From: Anaerolineaceae bacterium
Lineage (GTDB): Bacteria; Chloroflexota; Anaerolineae; Anaerolineales; Anaerolineaceae
Length of the DNA: 10,693 nt
Assembly (NCBI GenBank): GCA_017995665.1
Contig: JAGOIM010000039.1
Location: 1-10,693 of the forward strand
Reading direction: 5' to 3'
The stretch's first letter is position 1. Every line of letters starts with the position of its first letter. The notes below the pieces were generated by a model that did no database searches, had not been told where the DNA came from, and was given only the letters and a program-made list of their open reading frames with translations. This document shows, piece by piece, positions 1 through 6,761 of the stretch. A program made the position numbers and the translations under genes.

Positions 1-223
1 GGTTTACAATTTCAGTTGCACCGGGGAGAAAAAGAAAGCTTTCTTTGATGCCATCTTGCAAAACAACTTGGGTTTGCTTCCCGGCTTCATTCAAAGCATT
101 GGCAAAGGCAAGCGCACTCCCAATTGCATCGCCGTCAGGTCGAATATGGGACATGACAACGATTTTCTGCGCATTCTTAATTTGGTTCTTAATGATTGTG
201 TCCATTGCCTTGCCTGCTTCCAT
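1..223 (-). CDS. nrnA: DHH-family phosphoesterase, NrnA-like (N-terminal part, cut by the window edge)
   Basis: Reading leftwards from ATG at 223 gives an open frame of 74 codons with no stop before the window edge. It begins MEAGKAMDTIIKNQ and contains SHIRPDGDAIGSALAF, the first DHH-superfamily signature (H-x-x-P-D-G-D-A-x-G-S) that binds the catalytic metal ions. In NrnA these proteins degrade short RNA oligonucleotides (nanoRNA) and dephosphorylate pAp in the cytoplasm. The NrnA assignment, rather than another DHH subtype, rests on its position directly after rbfA, which is a common bacterial order. The start lies 1 bp after the rbfA stop, with GGAG about 9 nt upstream inside rbfA, so it is probably translationally coupled. 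A second ATG at 205 (MDTIIKN) is a possible alternative start. The C-terminal DHHA1 part lies outside the window, so the exact family cannot be confirmed here. Confidence 0.85.
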   Translation of the reverse strand, partial: MEAGKAMDTIIKNQIKNAQKIVVMSHIRPDGDAIGSALAFANALNEAGKQTQVVLQDGIKESFLFLPGATEIVN

Positions 224-224
224 C

Positions 225-629
225 TTATTCCACTCCGTTGCTATCTTCATTTTCGACGTTTTCATCATCGAATTTTGGATGTTCTTCCTTTTGCCATTCC
301 ATCAGCAAGTTATCAATTCGATCAGCTCGCTCCGGCGTCGGATCCCATAAGAAGCGCAATTTTGGCATAACTCTCAGATCGATTTCTTGCGAAACTTCGT
401 AACGCAGGAAACCGCGCGCCTTTTTTAAAGCATCCAAAATTTCATCAGCGCGTTCTTGCCCTTCGACGGCAGAAACATAAATATTGGCAAAATCCAGTTC
501 ACGGTCAACTTTGACATCGGTAATCGTAACGCCCAAGAGGCGCGGATCATCAACCTTTGCCAGCAATACCATTGACAAAATCTCTTTGATCCTGTCATTA
601 ATTCTTTTCATTCTTAATACAGAAGGCAT
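225..629 (-). CDS. rbfA: 30S ribosome-binding factor A
   Basis: This 134-residue protein matches RbfA, a small KH-fold factor that binds the 30S subunit and helps late maturation of the 16S rRNA 5' end (helix 1), especially in the cold. The N-terminus (MPSVLRMKRINDRIKEIL) is the usual basic first helix. VTITDVKVDRELDFANIYVS is the central beta strand region, and ARGFLRYEVSQEIDLRVMPK-LRF around residues 71-93 is the family's most conserved segment. After residue about 115 there is an acidic tail rich in D, E and N, typical of a disordered RbfA C-terminus. The ATG at 629 has an excellent Shine-Dalgarno (GAGGAGG) a few bases upstream. The gene sits 22 bp after infB and 1 bp before the nrnA-like gene in the same operon. 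Confidence 0.96.
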   Translation of the reverse strand: MPSVLRMKRINDRIKEILSMVLLAKVDDPRLLGVTITDVKVDRELDFANIYVSAVEGQERADEILDALKKARGFLRYEVSQEIDLRVMPKLRFLWDPTPERADRIDNLLMEWQKEEHPKFDDENVENEDSNGVE

Positions 630-651
630 TTTTCCTCCTCAATTGGTGGTC

Positions 652-2436
652 TTAGCCACCAAATTTTTCTATCACGTAACATTCCAACAAGTCGCCGGCT
701 TCAAAGTCTTCATAATTCTTAAAGGTGATTCCACATTCCATCCCTTCGCGAACATCACGGACTTCTTCCTTCTCACGGCGAATCGCGGCAATTTCTACTT
801 TAGCAATTTCTTCACCGGCACGATTAATTTTAACATGGGCATTGCGCCTGAATTCACCGCTCAAAATACGGCAACCGGCTGCAGTTCCGCCTTTTGAAAC
901 CTTGAATGTCTGCAATACGGCCGCCTTGCCAATCACACGTTCAACCATTTCGGGTTCGAGCATACCGGTCAGGGCTTTCTCGATGTCTTCGGTCAGACGG
1001 TAAATAATGCTGTACGTGCGGATTGAAACACCTTCGGTATCTGCTAAACGGCGGGCACCCTGGTCGATATTGACATCAAAGCCCATTACAATCGCATTCG
1101 AGGCTGCTGCCAGCATGACATCGCTCTCGGTGATATTTCCGGCTTCGGCGTGCAATACCTTGACATTGATATCTTTGTGCTGATCGCTCAATTTTTGCAA
1201 TTCGTTCGTAATTGGCTCCAAAGAACCCTGAACATCGGCTTTCAAAATCAAACGCAATTCCTTCATCTCGCCGGCTTTATAGCGGCTGAAAAGTTCTTCC
1301 AAGGTTGCACGTTTGACGTTTTTCTTCGCTTCACGTTCCGTTTTGCGTTGGGTAACTATAGCCCGGCCTTCTTTTTCGTTCGCCACAACCTGGAACAAAT
1401 CCCCAGCCTCCGGGACGGCATTCAAGCCCATAATCTGAACGGGTGTTGAAGGTGCGGCTTTGGTAATACGTTTGCCGCGTTGATCAAACATCGCCTTAAT
1501 TTTGCCATTGGCTTCACCTGCGACAACCACATCGCCGACCTTAAGAGTGCCGTTTTGAACCAGCAGGGTTGCCAATGATCCGCGTGCTTTTTCGAGCCGG
1601 GCTTCAACCACAGTCCCGATACACTTGCCTTTGGGGTTGGCTTTAATCGTCAAATTATCGGCAACCAATAAAATTGTTTCGAGCAAATCATCCAAGCCGA
1701 TCCGGTTTTTAGCGGAAACGGGAACAACAAAAGTTTCGCCATCCCATTCATCAGGTTGCAAACCGATTTCGGCCAACTGACGCTTGACGCGGTCAGCGTT
1801 GGCATCGGCTTTATCGATTTTGTTTAATGCAACAATAATCGGAACCTGGGCTGCTTTGGCATGGTTTGTCGCTTCGCGTGTTTGTGGTTGGACGCCATCT
1901 TCGGCGGCAACAACCAGGACGACAATATCCGCTCCCTGAGCGCCTCGGGCACGCATGGATGAAAAAGCGGCATGTCCCGGTGTATCAAGGAAGGTTAGTG
2001 GCTTCCCATTATGAACAATTTGATATGCACCGATATGCTGAGTAATCCCGCCCGCTTCGCCACTGGCGACGTTCGTGTTGCGGATTGCATCTAAAAGCGT
2101 GGTCTTACCATGGTCAACATGACCGAGAATAGTGATAACCGGAGGGCGGGCTGTTAAATTAGCTTCGTCTTCTTTCAAAATCACCCTGCGCCAAAGTGGC
2201 ATCTCGCCAATATCTTCGGCAACTTCTTCCTCTTGTTCCAGTTGAGGTTCAAAACCAAGTTCTGTTGCCACAACGGCAGCGGCATCAAAATCAATCGTTT
2301 GATTGATACTCGCCATGACACCGTTGGACATCAGGATTTTGATAACCTGAACTGCACTGGTTCCCAGCTTCTCAGCCAATTCACGCACAACTATGCTATA
2401 TGGTAATTGGATATTTGTATTTACTTTCTTGCCCAT
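652..2436 (-). CDS. infB: Translation initiation factor IF-2 (short form)
   Basis: IF-2 is the GTPase that brings fMet-tRNA to the 30S subunit and promotes subunit joining. Counting from ATG 2436 (594 aa), residues about 8-60 form one IF2-N domain. The G domain follows: GHVDHGKTT at about 105-113 (P-loop), GGITQHIGAY at 129-138 (switch I), DTPGH at 151-155 (switch II), NKID at 205-208 and SAK at 241-243. The rest covers domains II, III and IV and ends in CYVIEKFGG. It lacks the long charged N-terminal extension of E. coli IF-2 (890 aa), so it is a short form. An in-frame ATG also lies at 2448, but GGAGGT (2441-2446) falls inside its first codons and 4 nt before ATG 2436, so I prefer 2436. It sits 75 bp after ylxR. 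Confidence 0.97.
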   Translation of the reverse strand: MGKKVNTNIQLPYSIVVRELAEKLGTSAVQVIKILMSNGVMASINQTIDFDAAAVVATELGFEPQLEQEEEVAEDIGEMPLWRRVILKEDEANLTARPPVITILGHVDHGKTTLLDAIRNTNVASGEAGGITQHIGAYQIVHNGKPLTFLDTPGHAAFSSMRARGAQGADIVVLVVAAEDGVQPQTREATNHAKAAQVPIIVALNKIDKADANADRVKRQLAEIGLQPDEWDGETFVVPVSAKNRIGLDDLLETILLVADNLTIKANPKGKCIGTVVEARLEKARGSLATLLVQNGTLKVGDVVVAGEANGKIKAMFDQRGKRITKAAPSTPVQIMGLNAVPEAGDLFQVVANEKEGRAIVTQRKTEREAKKNVKRATLEELFSRYKAGEMKELRLILKADVQGSLEPITNELQKLSDQHKDINVKVLHAEAGNITESDVMLAAASNAIVMGFDVNIDQGARRLADTEGVSIRTYSIIYRLTEDIEKALTGMLEPEMVERVIGKAAVLQTFKVSKGGTAAGCRILSGEFRRNAHVKINRAGEEIAKVEIAAIRREKEEVRDVREGMECGITFKNYEDFEAGDLLECYVIEKFGG

Positions 2437-2511
2437 TCGTACCTCCATTTGCTAATCCGGCATTCCCTCATTTATGGCATGCGGTCTCTTGAGCAAGTTG
2501 TCGACTGACTG

Positions 2512-2826
2512 TTAAGCCGTCATTTGGTCCTCGTCGGAGTTACTCTTGGAGAGAGTCTCCGTATAGGCTTGTAATGCGGCTAAGTCTTGCTCGGAAATCG
2601 TTGTCCGTAAAGCCTTTGCCAATGTTCCCTTCATCCCTCGAATCCAACAGCTCTGCTGGTCGTGTAAATATGCACCACGACCGGGCAGTTTGCCGCTCAG
2701 ATCGACCCTAACGCCTTCGTCAGTCCTTACCAAACGAATCAGATTCCGTTTAGGGAGGACTTCCCGGCAGCCAACGCAGGTTCGCTGAGGGATGTGTTTG
2801 GGTTTAATTTTACTTTTTGCTGCCAC
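2512..2826 (-). CDS. ylxR: YlxR family RNA-binding protein (RnpM)
   Basis: This 104-residue basic protein carries the YlxR (DUF448) signatures: PQRTCVGCREVLPKRNLIR at about residues 13-31, then GKLPGRGAYLHDQQSCW at about 45-61. In the more common form the second motif reads GRGAYLC; here the cysteine is three residues further on. YlxR is encoded between nusA and infB in many bacteria, as it is here. In Bacillus subtilis it has been linked to RNase P control, hence the name RnpM. The start is GTG at 2826, with only a weak purine stretch (AGAAAG) about 9 nt upstream. No ATG lies early in the frame, so the GTG is the only start that keeps the conserved N-terminus. The last 20 or so residues (polar, D/E/S/T rich) look unstructured. 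Confidence 0.93.
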   Translation of the reverse strand: MAAKSKIKPKHIPQRTCVGCREVLPKRNLIRLVRTDEGVRVDLSGKLPGRGAYLHDQQSCWIRGMKGTLAKALRTTISEQDLAALQAYTETLSKSNSDEDQMTA

Positions 2827-2872
2827 CTTAATGCTTTCTAATAAAAGCTAATAATATTTCACACTTAATCAT

Positions 2873-2890
2873 AACAAGATTCGACTTGTT
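2873..2890 (-). other. Short inverted repeat at the nusA stop codon
   Basis: AACAAG and CTTGTT are perfectly complementary around a 6-nt loop, beginning in the nusA stop codon (2890-2892) and lying ahead of ylxR. No T run follows on the minus strand, so it does not look like a terminator. It may be a small mRNA hairpin that protects or separates nusA from ylxR, or it may be chance in AT-rich sequence. Confidence 0.25.
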
Positions 2891-4740
2891 TATGACCAAT
2901 TATTATCCCATTCATCTTCACCTCTGCGGTGTCTGTGAAGAATGTCAGTATCATTATCGGGGTCATATTCGTAATTTGAAGGACCGCGTTTTTTACCTTT
3001 TTTCTTCTTGGGTTCAATGAGCTTTCTCATGTCATCGTCTTCTTCAACATTCACGCTCTTGAGAAGTTCTTCGAAAGTCTTCTCTTCACCCACTTCCGCT
3101 TCATCCTCGGCTTTGACTTCAGTCACCGGTTCAACTTCAATGATCGGCTCTTTCACACTTTCTTCAATCACTTCAGGAATTTCAGTTTCGGTGACGATTT
3201 CTTCCTTAACAGGTTCAACCACTTCTTCGACTTCGAGAGCCGGGAATTCGAAGGAATTGGCAACTTCGATAATTTCATCAAAGACTTTTGTGCTAATTCC
3301 AGCGTAGCTTAAAATAGCATCCGGGTCAGTTTTGGTCACAAAGATGAGGTCGCCAAAGGTTTCCAAACCACTTGCTTGCAAAATAACCTTGATATGCTCT
3401 TTGATACCGGGAACGTCGTAAATGGACATCTCGTAAGCACGTGGGTCGATTGTATCCTTGATGGCTTTAATCTCAGCCAATTGGGCATCAGCCTCTTCTT
3501 TGCGGTCTGCTTCACCACGTCGTTCAACACGATCAACAAAGCGACTAATCAGCGCACTGTCATCCAGGCTCATCACCCGTCCCTCAGATTTCGCCTGGAG
3601 GAGTTCTTCAACGCGCACCATATTATCTTTTTCTTGTTCAGCCAAAGCTGCCAGGCTTTCATCTTCACGAAGTTTAATCAAAGCCTTTGCGGCGGCTTCG
3701 GAAACACTCATAATATCGATTCGCCAGCCGGTCAGTTTGGCAGCCAAGCGTGCGTTTTGACCTTCACGGCCAATCGCCAGGCTCAACTGATCTTCCGGGA
3801 CGACCACTGTGGCTGTCTTATGCTCGTTCACTGAAGGATTCAAATAAACGCCCAAAACGCGAGCCGGGCTAATTGCTTTGCTAATATAAACCGCAGCATC
3901 AGGGCTCCATTCGATTACATCAATTTTTTCATCATGCAACTCACGAACAATTGCCTGAATACGAACGCCACGTTGCCCGACACAAGCACCAACCGGGTCA
4001 ATCCCCTGCTGGGTAGCCGAAACAGAAACCTTAGCGCGTTGACCGGGTTCGCGGGCAATGGAGCGAATTTCAACGATACCATGATAAATTTCAGGCACTT
4101 CGTTTTCTAACAAGCGGCGCAAGAAATTACGATGACCGCGAGAAAGCTCAATGTACAAGCCTTTTTGACTGTCTTCAACGCTGACAAGATAAGCCCGTAT
4201 GCGATCGTGAATATACAAACGCTCTTTGGGGATCATATCTTTGCGGAGCATAATCGCTTCTGCTTTCATGTCGAGACCGATTGTTGCCTGACGAGAATTA
4301 ACCGCCTGAACAACGCCGCTGATAATCTCGCCAACCTGTTTGCTGTAATGCTCATATTGGCGTTGTCTTTCGGCATCACGAATCCGCTGTTGAATAGCCT
4401 GTTTGGCAGTCTGGGCAGCAATCCGCCCAAAATCATGTGGGGTCGATTCCACCATTACCAAATCACCAATTTGGCAATCAGGGTAATTAAGACGGGCATC
4501 TTCTAATAAGACCTCAGTACGATCGTCCGTAATTGAGTCTGACACTTCTTTTTCAGCAAAAACGCTGATTGAACCGGTGTCAAAATCCATGACAACCTGA
4601 ACATCCTGGGCTGCAGAAGCGCCGACAGCTTTCCGATAGGCCGAAACCATCGCAGATTCGAGAGCGGTCAAAATGACTTCTCTTGGCAAACCTCGTTCTT
4701 CCAGGACTTCATTGAAGGCTAATGCAAATTCGCTTTTCAT
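2890..4740 (-). CDS. nusA: Transcription termination/antitermination factor NusA
   Basis: NusA binds RNA polymerase and nascent RNA and controls pausing, termination and antitermination. Counting from ATG 4740 (616 aa), residues 1-130 are the polymerase-binding N-terminal domain. S1 (VGEIISGVVQAVNSRQATIG) starts near 136. KH1 contains PVGACVGQRGVRIQAIV at about 249-265, and KH2 contains DQLSLAIGREGQNARLAAKL at about 317-336. Near 440-490 there is a helix-hairpin-helix-like segment (YDVPGIKEHIKVIL, then LSYAGIS). From about 500 to 575 the chain is very rich in E and V, then comes KKKKGKKRG at 579-587 and a polar end with DPDNDTD and HRHRRGEDEWDNNWS. An upstream in-frame TTG at 4755 would add five residues, but its bases overlap the GGAG that serves ATG 4740, so I use 4740. 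This is the first gene of the operon. Confidence 0.97.
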   Translation of the reverse strand: MKSEFALAFNEVLEERGLPREVILTALESAMVSAYRKAVGASAAQDVQVVMDFDTGSISVFAEKEVSDSITDDRTEVLLEDARLNYPDCQIGDLVMVESTPHDFGRIAAQTAKQAIQQRIRDAERQRQYEHYSKQVGEIISGVVQAVNSRQATIGLDMKAEAIMLRKDMIPKERLYIHDRIRAYLVSVEDSQKGLYIELSRGHRNFLRRLLENEVPEIYHGIVEIRSIAREPGQRAKVSVSATQQGIDPVGACVGQRGVRIQAIVRELHDEKIDVIEWSPDAAVYISKAISPARVLGVYLNPSVNEHKTATVVVPEDQLSLAIGREGQNARLAAKLTGWRIDIMSVSEAAAKALIKLREDESLAALAEQEKDNMVRVEELLQAKSEGRVMSLDDSALISRFVDRVERRGEADRKEEADAQLAEIKAIKDTIDPRAYEMSIYDVPGIKEHIKVILQASGLETFGDLIFVTKTDPDAILSYAGISTKVFDEIIEVANSFEFPALEVEEVVEPVKEEIVTETEIPEVIEESVKEPIIEVEPVTEVKAEDEAEVGEEKTFEELLKSVNVEEDDDMRKLIEPKKKKGKKRGPSNYEYDPDNDTDILHRHRRGEDEWDNNWS

Positions 4741-4770
4741 GCTTTTTTTCTCCAAAAAATAAAGACAATC

Positions 4771-4831
4771 TCAGTTCTAACAAAAAAAGTGGACTACTGC
4801 CCACTTTTCGAATTGAAAAGTATAGAACTGA
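4771..4831 (-). promoter_or_regulatory. Structured nusA leader with competing hairpins (candidate attenuator)
   Basis: In minus-strand order the leader has five segments: a TCAGTTCTA (4831-4823), b ACTTTTC (4821-4815), c GAAAAGTGG (4809-4801), d CCAC plus T7 (4792-4782), and a' TAGAACTGA (4779-4771). Segments b and c pair (7 bp, 5-nt loop), c and d pair (the terminator-like stem), and a and a' pair (9 bp) around all of it. Because c is shared, b-c and c-d exclude each other, as an antiterminator and terminator would. All pairings are perfect matches. Control of nusA by this element, possibly by NusA itself, is inference. It matches no riboswitch class I recognise. Confidence 0.55.
4782..4808 (-). 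terminator. Terminator-like hairpin in the nusA leader
   Basis: On the minus strand AAAAGTGG (4808-4801) pairs perfectly with CCACTTTT (4792-4785) across an 8-nt loop, and a run of seven T (4788-4782) begins inside the 3' arm and runs past it. This is the form of an intrinsic terminator, though only the GTGG/CCAC half is GC-rich. It lies about 45 nt before the nusA start and downstream of the predicted promoter, so it would act on nusA itself and not on another gene. Confidence 0.5.
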
Positions 4832-4842
4832 CTTACGAGAAA

Positions 4843-4871
4843 ATAATAACATATCCGGGAACAAAAATCAA
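4843..4871 (-). promoter_or_regulatory. Predicted sigma70-type promoter of the nusA operon
   Basis: On the minus strand there is TTGATT (4871-4866), a 17-bp spacer and TATTAT (4848-4843), with TGT directly before the -10 box as in an extended -10 promoter. Transcription would start near 4836, only a few bases before the first arm of the structured leader, giving a 5' leader of about 95 nt. The fit of spacing and position makes this the best promoter in the window. Confidence 0.6.
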
Positions 4872-5084
4872 GCTGTACACGAGACAGACTGTGTGGGGGT
4901 CAGCACATGGTATACACTTCATGAAGAGAAAACTGAGAGCAGGACTTTCTTTCGTATACGTTAAGGCCCAGCAATCCAACCCGCCACCTAAAATCGCCAA
5001 CCACTCGTTGTCCATTGTCTTTCTAAAACTTTTCTTCATTTAATGTAAAATCAAACTATCAGATAAACCAAATCGGAGGTTGGC
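4872..5084. other. Divergent intergenic region between nusA and the glucosidase gene
   Basis: About 210 bp with no convincing gene. It should hold the plus-strand promoter for the glucosidase. Candidate boxes are TTGTCT (5015-5020) with TTTAAT (5039-5044) at an 18-bp spacer, or an extended -10 TGTAAAAT ending at 5051, but neither pair is strong. The ribosome binding site GGAGG (5075-5079) is clear. GTATAC occurs twice (4910-4915 and 4954-4959), which could be part of operator sites, but two 6-bp palindromes are weak evidence. Confidence 0.35.
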
Positions 5085-6749
5085 ATGGCAGACGAAAAAC
5101 TCAAGACAAACCCAAATTTATCAGGCAATCCAGATCGTTTTCTTTGGTGGAAGCATGGGATCATCTATCAAATTTATCCGCGTTCATTTCAAGATACAAA
5201 CGACGATGGAATTGGCGACATCAATGGCATAATTCAACACCTCGATTACATTCAGGCTCTTGGCGTAGATGGCATTTGGCTCTCGCCAATCAACCCATCA
5301 CCCGATGTTGACTTTGGCTATGACGTCGCTGATTATCATACAATCGACCCGAAATTTGGCAATTTGCAAGATTTTGACCGCTTGCTAAAAGAAGCTCACA
5401 AACGCGATTTGCATATTATCATGGACCTCGTTCTCAGTCATTCTTCAGACCAACATCGTTGGTTCCAGGAATCACGAAAATCCAAAGACAATCCTTATCA
5501 CGACTGGTACATCTGGCACGACCCTGCCCCGGACGGTGGTGTTCCAAACAATTGGCAATCAACCTTCGGTGGTGGTGCCTGGGAATATGATCAGAATCTC
5601 AACCAATATTATTATCATATGTTCACCAAAGAACAGCCCGATTTCAATTGGCGCAATCCCGAAGTCCGCACTGCTCTTTTGAACGTTTTCCGCTATTGGC
5701 TGGATAAGGGTGTCGATGGTTTCCGCCTCGATGTTTTTAATAATTTTTTCCAAGACCAAGAGTTTCGCAACAATCCCAAGAGCGAAGGTTTTGGCATTCG
5801 CAGGCTTGTTCATAAATTTGACGCCCAAAAACATATTTACGACACAAATCAACCCGAAATGATTGGTGTGGTTGAGGAAATACGCGAAATCATGGACAGC
5901 TACCAGGATCGCTACGTTGTCGGTGAAACTTTTGCCGTCGATTCTGCCGAAGCCCGCCGATATATTGGGCCGAAGCGCTTCCACGCCGGCTTTGACTATC
6001 GCTTTTGTAAATCACCCTTCAAGGCTCGTGCCTATGGGCAGGCAATTCAATATTGGGATGCGCTTCACGGAGAGGAAGCCTGGCCCAATTATTTCCTCAA
6101 CAATCACGACACCCCTCGTTCAACCACCCGTTTTGCCAAAGGCGAAAGCGACGCTATCCCCAAGTTGCTTTTAGCCATGCAGCTAACGCTTCGAGGAACG
6201 CCTTACCTCTATTATGGCGAAGAAATCGGGATGCGCGATGTAAGCCTGAGCCGTTCCCAAATTCAAGATCCGGTCGGAAAGCGTTATTGGCCCTTTGAAA
6301 AAGGTCGGGATGCTTGCCGCTCTCCAATGCAATGGAACGCACGACCAAACGCCGGTTTCAGCGCTGGCAATCCCTGGCTGCCGGTTACCGGAGATTACAA
6401 GGTGCGCAATGTCGAGTCTCAACTAAACCAAGCTTCTTCAACCCTCAGTTTTTACAAAGACTTAATCAAACTCCGTAAAGAACACCCGGCTTTGAATGCA
6501 GGCAAAATTAATTTGATAGATGTTGAAAATGAAGATTTACTCGTTTATGAGCGGATTGAAGGCTCAGAACGAATGCTAATCGTCCTCAATTTCTCTCGGC
6601 GAACTCAAACACACCAGTTACCTGTCGAAAATTACAATCAATGGGAATTGTTGTTCACCGGCAACGAAGCAATCACCAGCCAAATGTCGGAAAATGAGCT
6701 AAACCTGCCCGCTTATGGCTTTGCAATTCTCATCTCGAGGTCGGAATAG
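5085..6749 (+). CDS. GH13 alpha-glucosidase (oligo-1,6-glucosidase type)
   Basis: This 554-residue enzyme has the glycoside hydrolase family 13 (beta/alpha)8 barrel. DTNDDGIGDINGI at 37-49 resembles the calcium-binding loop. Conserved region I is DLVLSHSSDQHRWF at 114-127, region II GFRLDV at 212-217 (nucleophile D216), region III VVGETF at 278-283 (acid/base E281) and region IV NNHDTPRS at 339-346 (D342). QPDFNWRNPEV at 184-194 is typical of the alpha-glucosidase, oligo-1,6-glucosidase and trehalulose-forming subfamilies. Val217 after the nucleophile is the residue found in alpha-1,6-acting members, so isomalto-oligosaccharides are a likely substrate, but this is inference. There is no signal peptide, so it should act in the cytoplasm on imported sugars. 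GGAGG lies 5 nt before the ATG. No sugar transporter or regulator is adjacent. The next gene begins 9 bp after its stop. Confidence 0.93.
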   Translation: MADEKLKTNPNLSGNPDRFLWWKHGIIYQIYPRSFQDTNDDGIGDINGIIQHLDYIQALGVDGIWLSPINPSPDVDFGYDVADYHTIDPKFGNLQDFDRLLKEAHKRDLHIIMDLVLSHSSDQHRWFQESRKSKDNPYHDWYIWHDPAPDGGVPNNWQSTFGGGAWEYDQNLNQYYYHMFTKEQPDFNWRNPEVRTALLNVFRYWLDKGVDGFRLDVFNNFFQDQEFRNNPKSEGFGIRRLVHKFDAQKHIYDTNQPEMIGVVEEIREIMDSYQDRYVVGETFAVDSAEARRYIGPKRFHAGFDYRFCKSPFKARAYGQAIQYWDALHGEEAWPNYFLNNHDTPRSTTRFAKGESDAIPKLLLAMQLTLRGTPYLYYGEEIGMRDVSLSRSQIQDPVGKRYWPFEKGRDACRSPMQWNARPNAGFSAGNPWLPVTGDYKVRNVESQLNQASSTLSFYKDLIKLRKEHPALNAGKINLIDVENEDLLVYERIEGSERMLIVLNFSRRTQTHQLPVENYNQWELLFTGNEAITSQMSENELNLPAYGFAILISRSE

Positions 6750-6761
6750 GAGAACAAACTG
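6747..6761 (+). promoter_or_regulatory. Shine-Dalgarno overlapping the upstream stop, serving a CTG start
   Basis: The glucosidase stop TAG (6747-6749) shares bases with AGGAG (6748-6752); AACAAA follows and then CTG at 6759. The spacing of 6 nt is ideal. No ATG, GTG or TTG occurs in this frame between the TAG and TTG 6828. The arrangement suggests that ribosomes finishing the glucosidase reinitiate on the next gene. Confidence 0.6.

Noticed and set aside
4910..4959. Two GTATAC palindromes 44 bp apart as operator sites
   Set aside because: A 6-bp match with little conserved flank is expected by chance, and no regulator gene is adjacent.
4833..5039. Minus-strand 68-codon frame upstream of nusA
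   Set aside because: It overlaps the predicted nusA promoter, has no Shine-Dalgarno site, and its composition does not look like a protein.
5559..5984. Long antisense frames inside the glucosidase and the operon genes
   Set aside because: They lie opposite well-supported coding regions, lack ribosome sites and show no family motifs.
6747..6749. Readthrough of the glucosidase TAG to give a fusion with the methylase-like protein
   Set aside because: Both frames are in phase with only this stop between them, but a good Shine-Dalgarno and a start codon right after it explain the arrangement more simply. The two proteins also belong to unrelated families.
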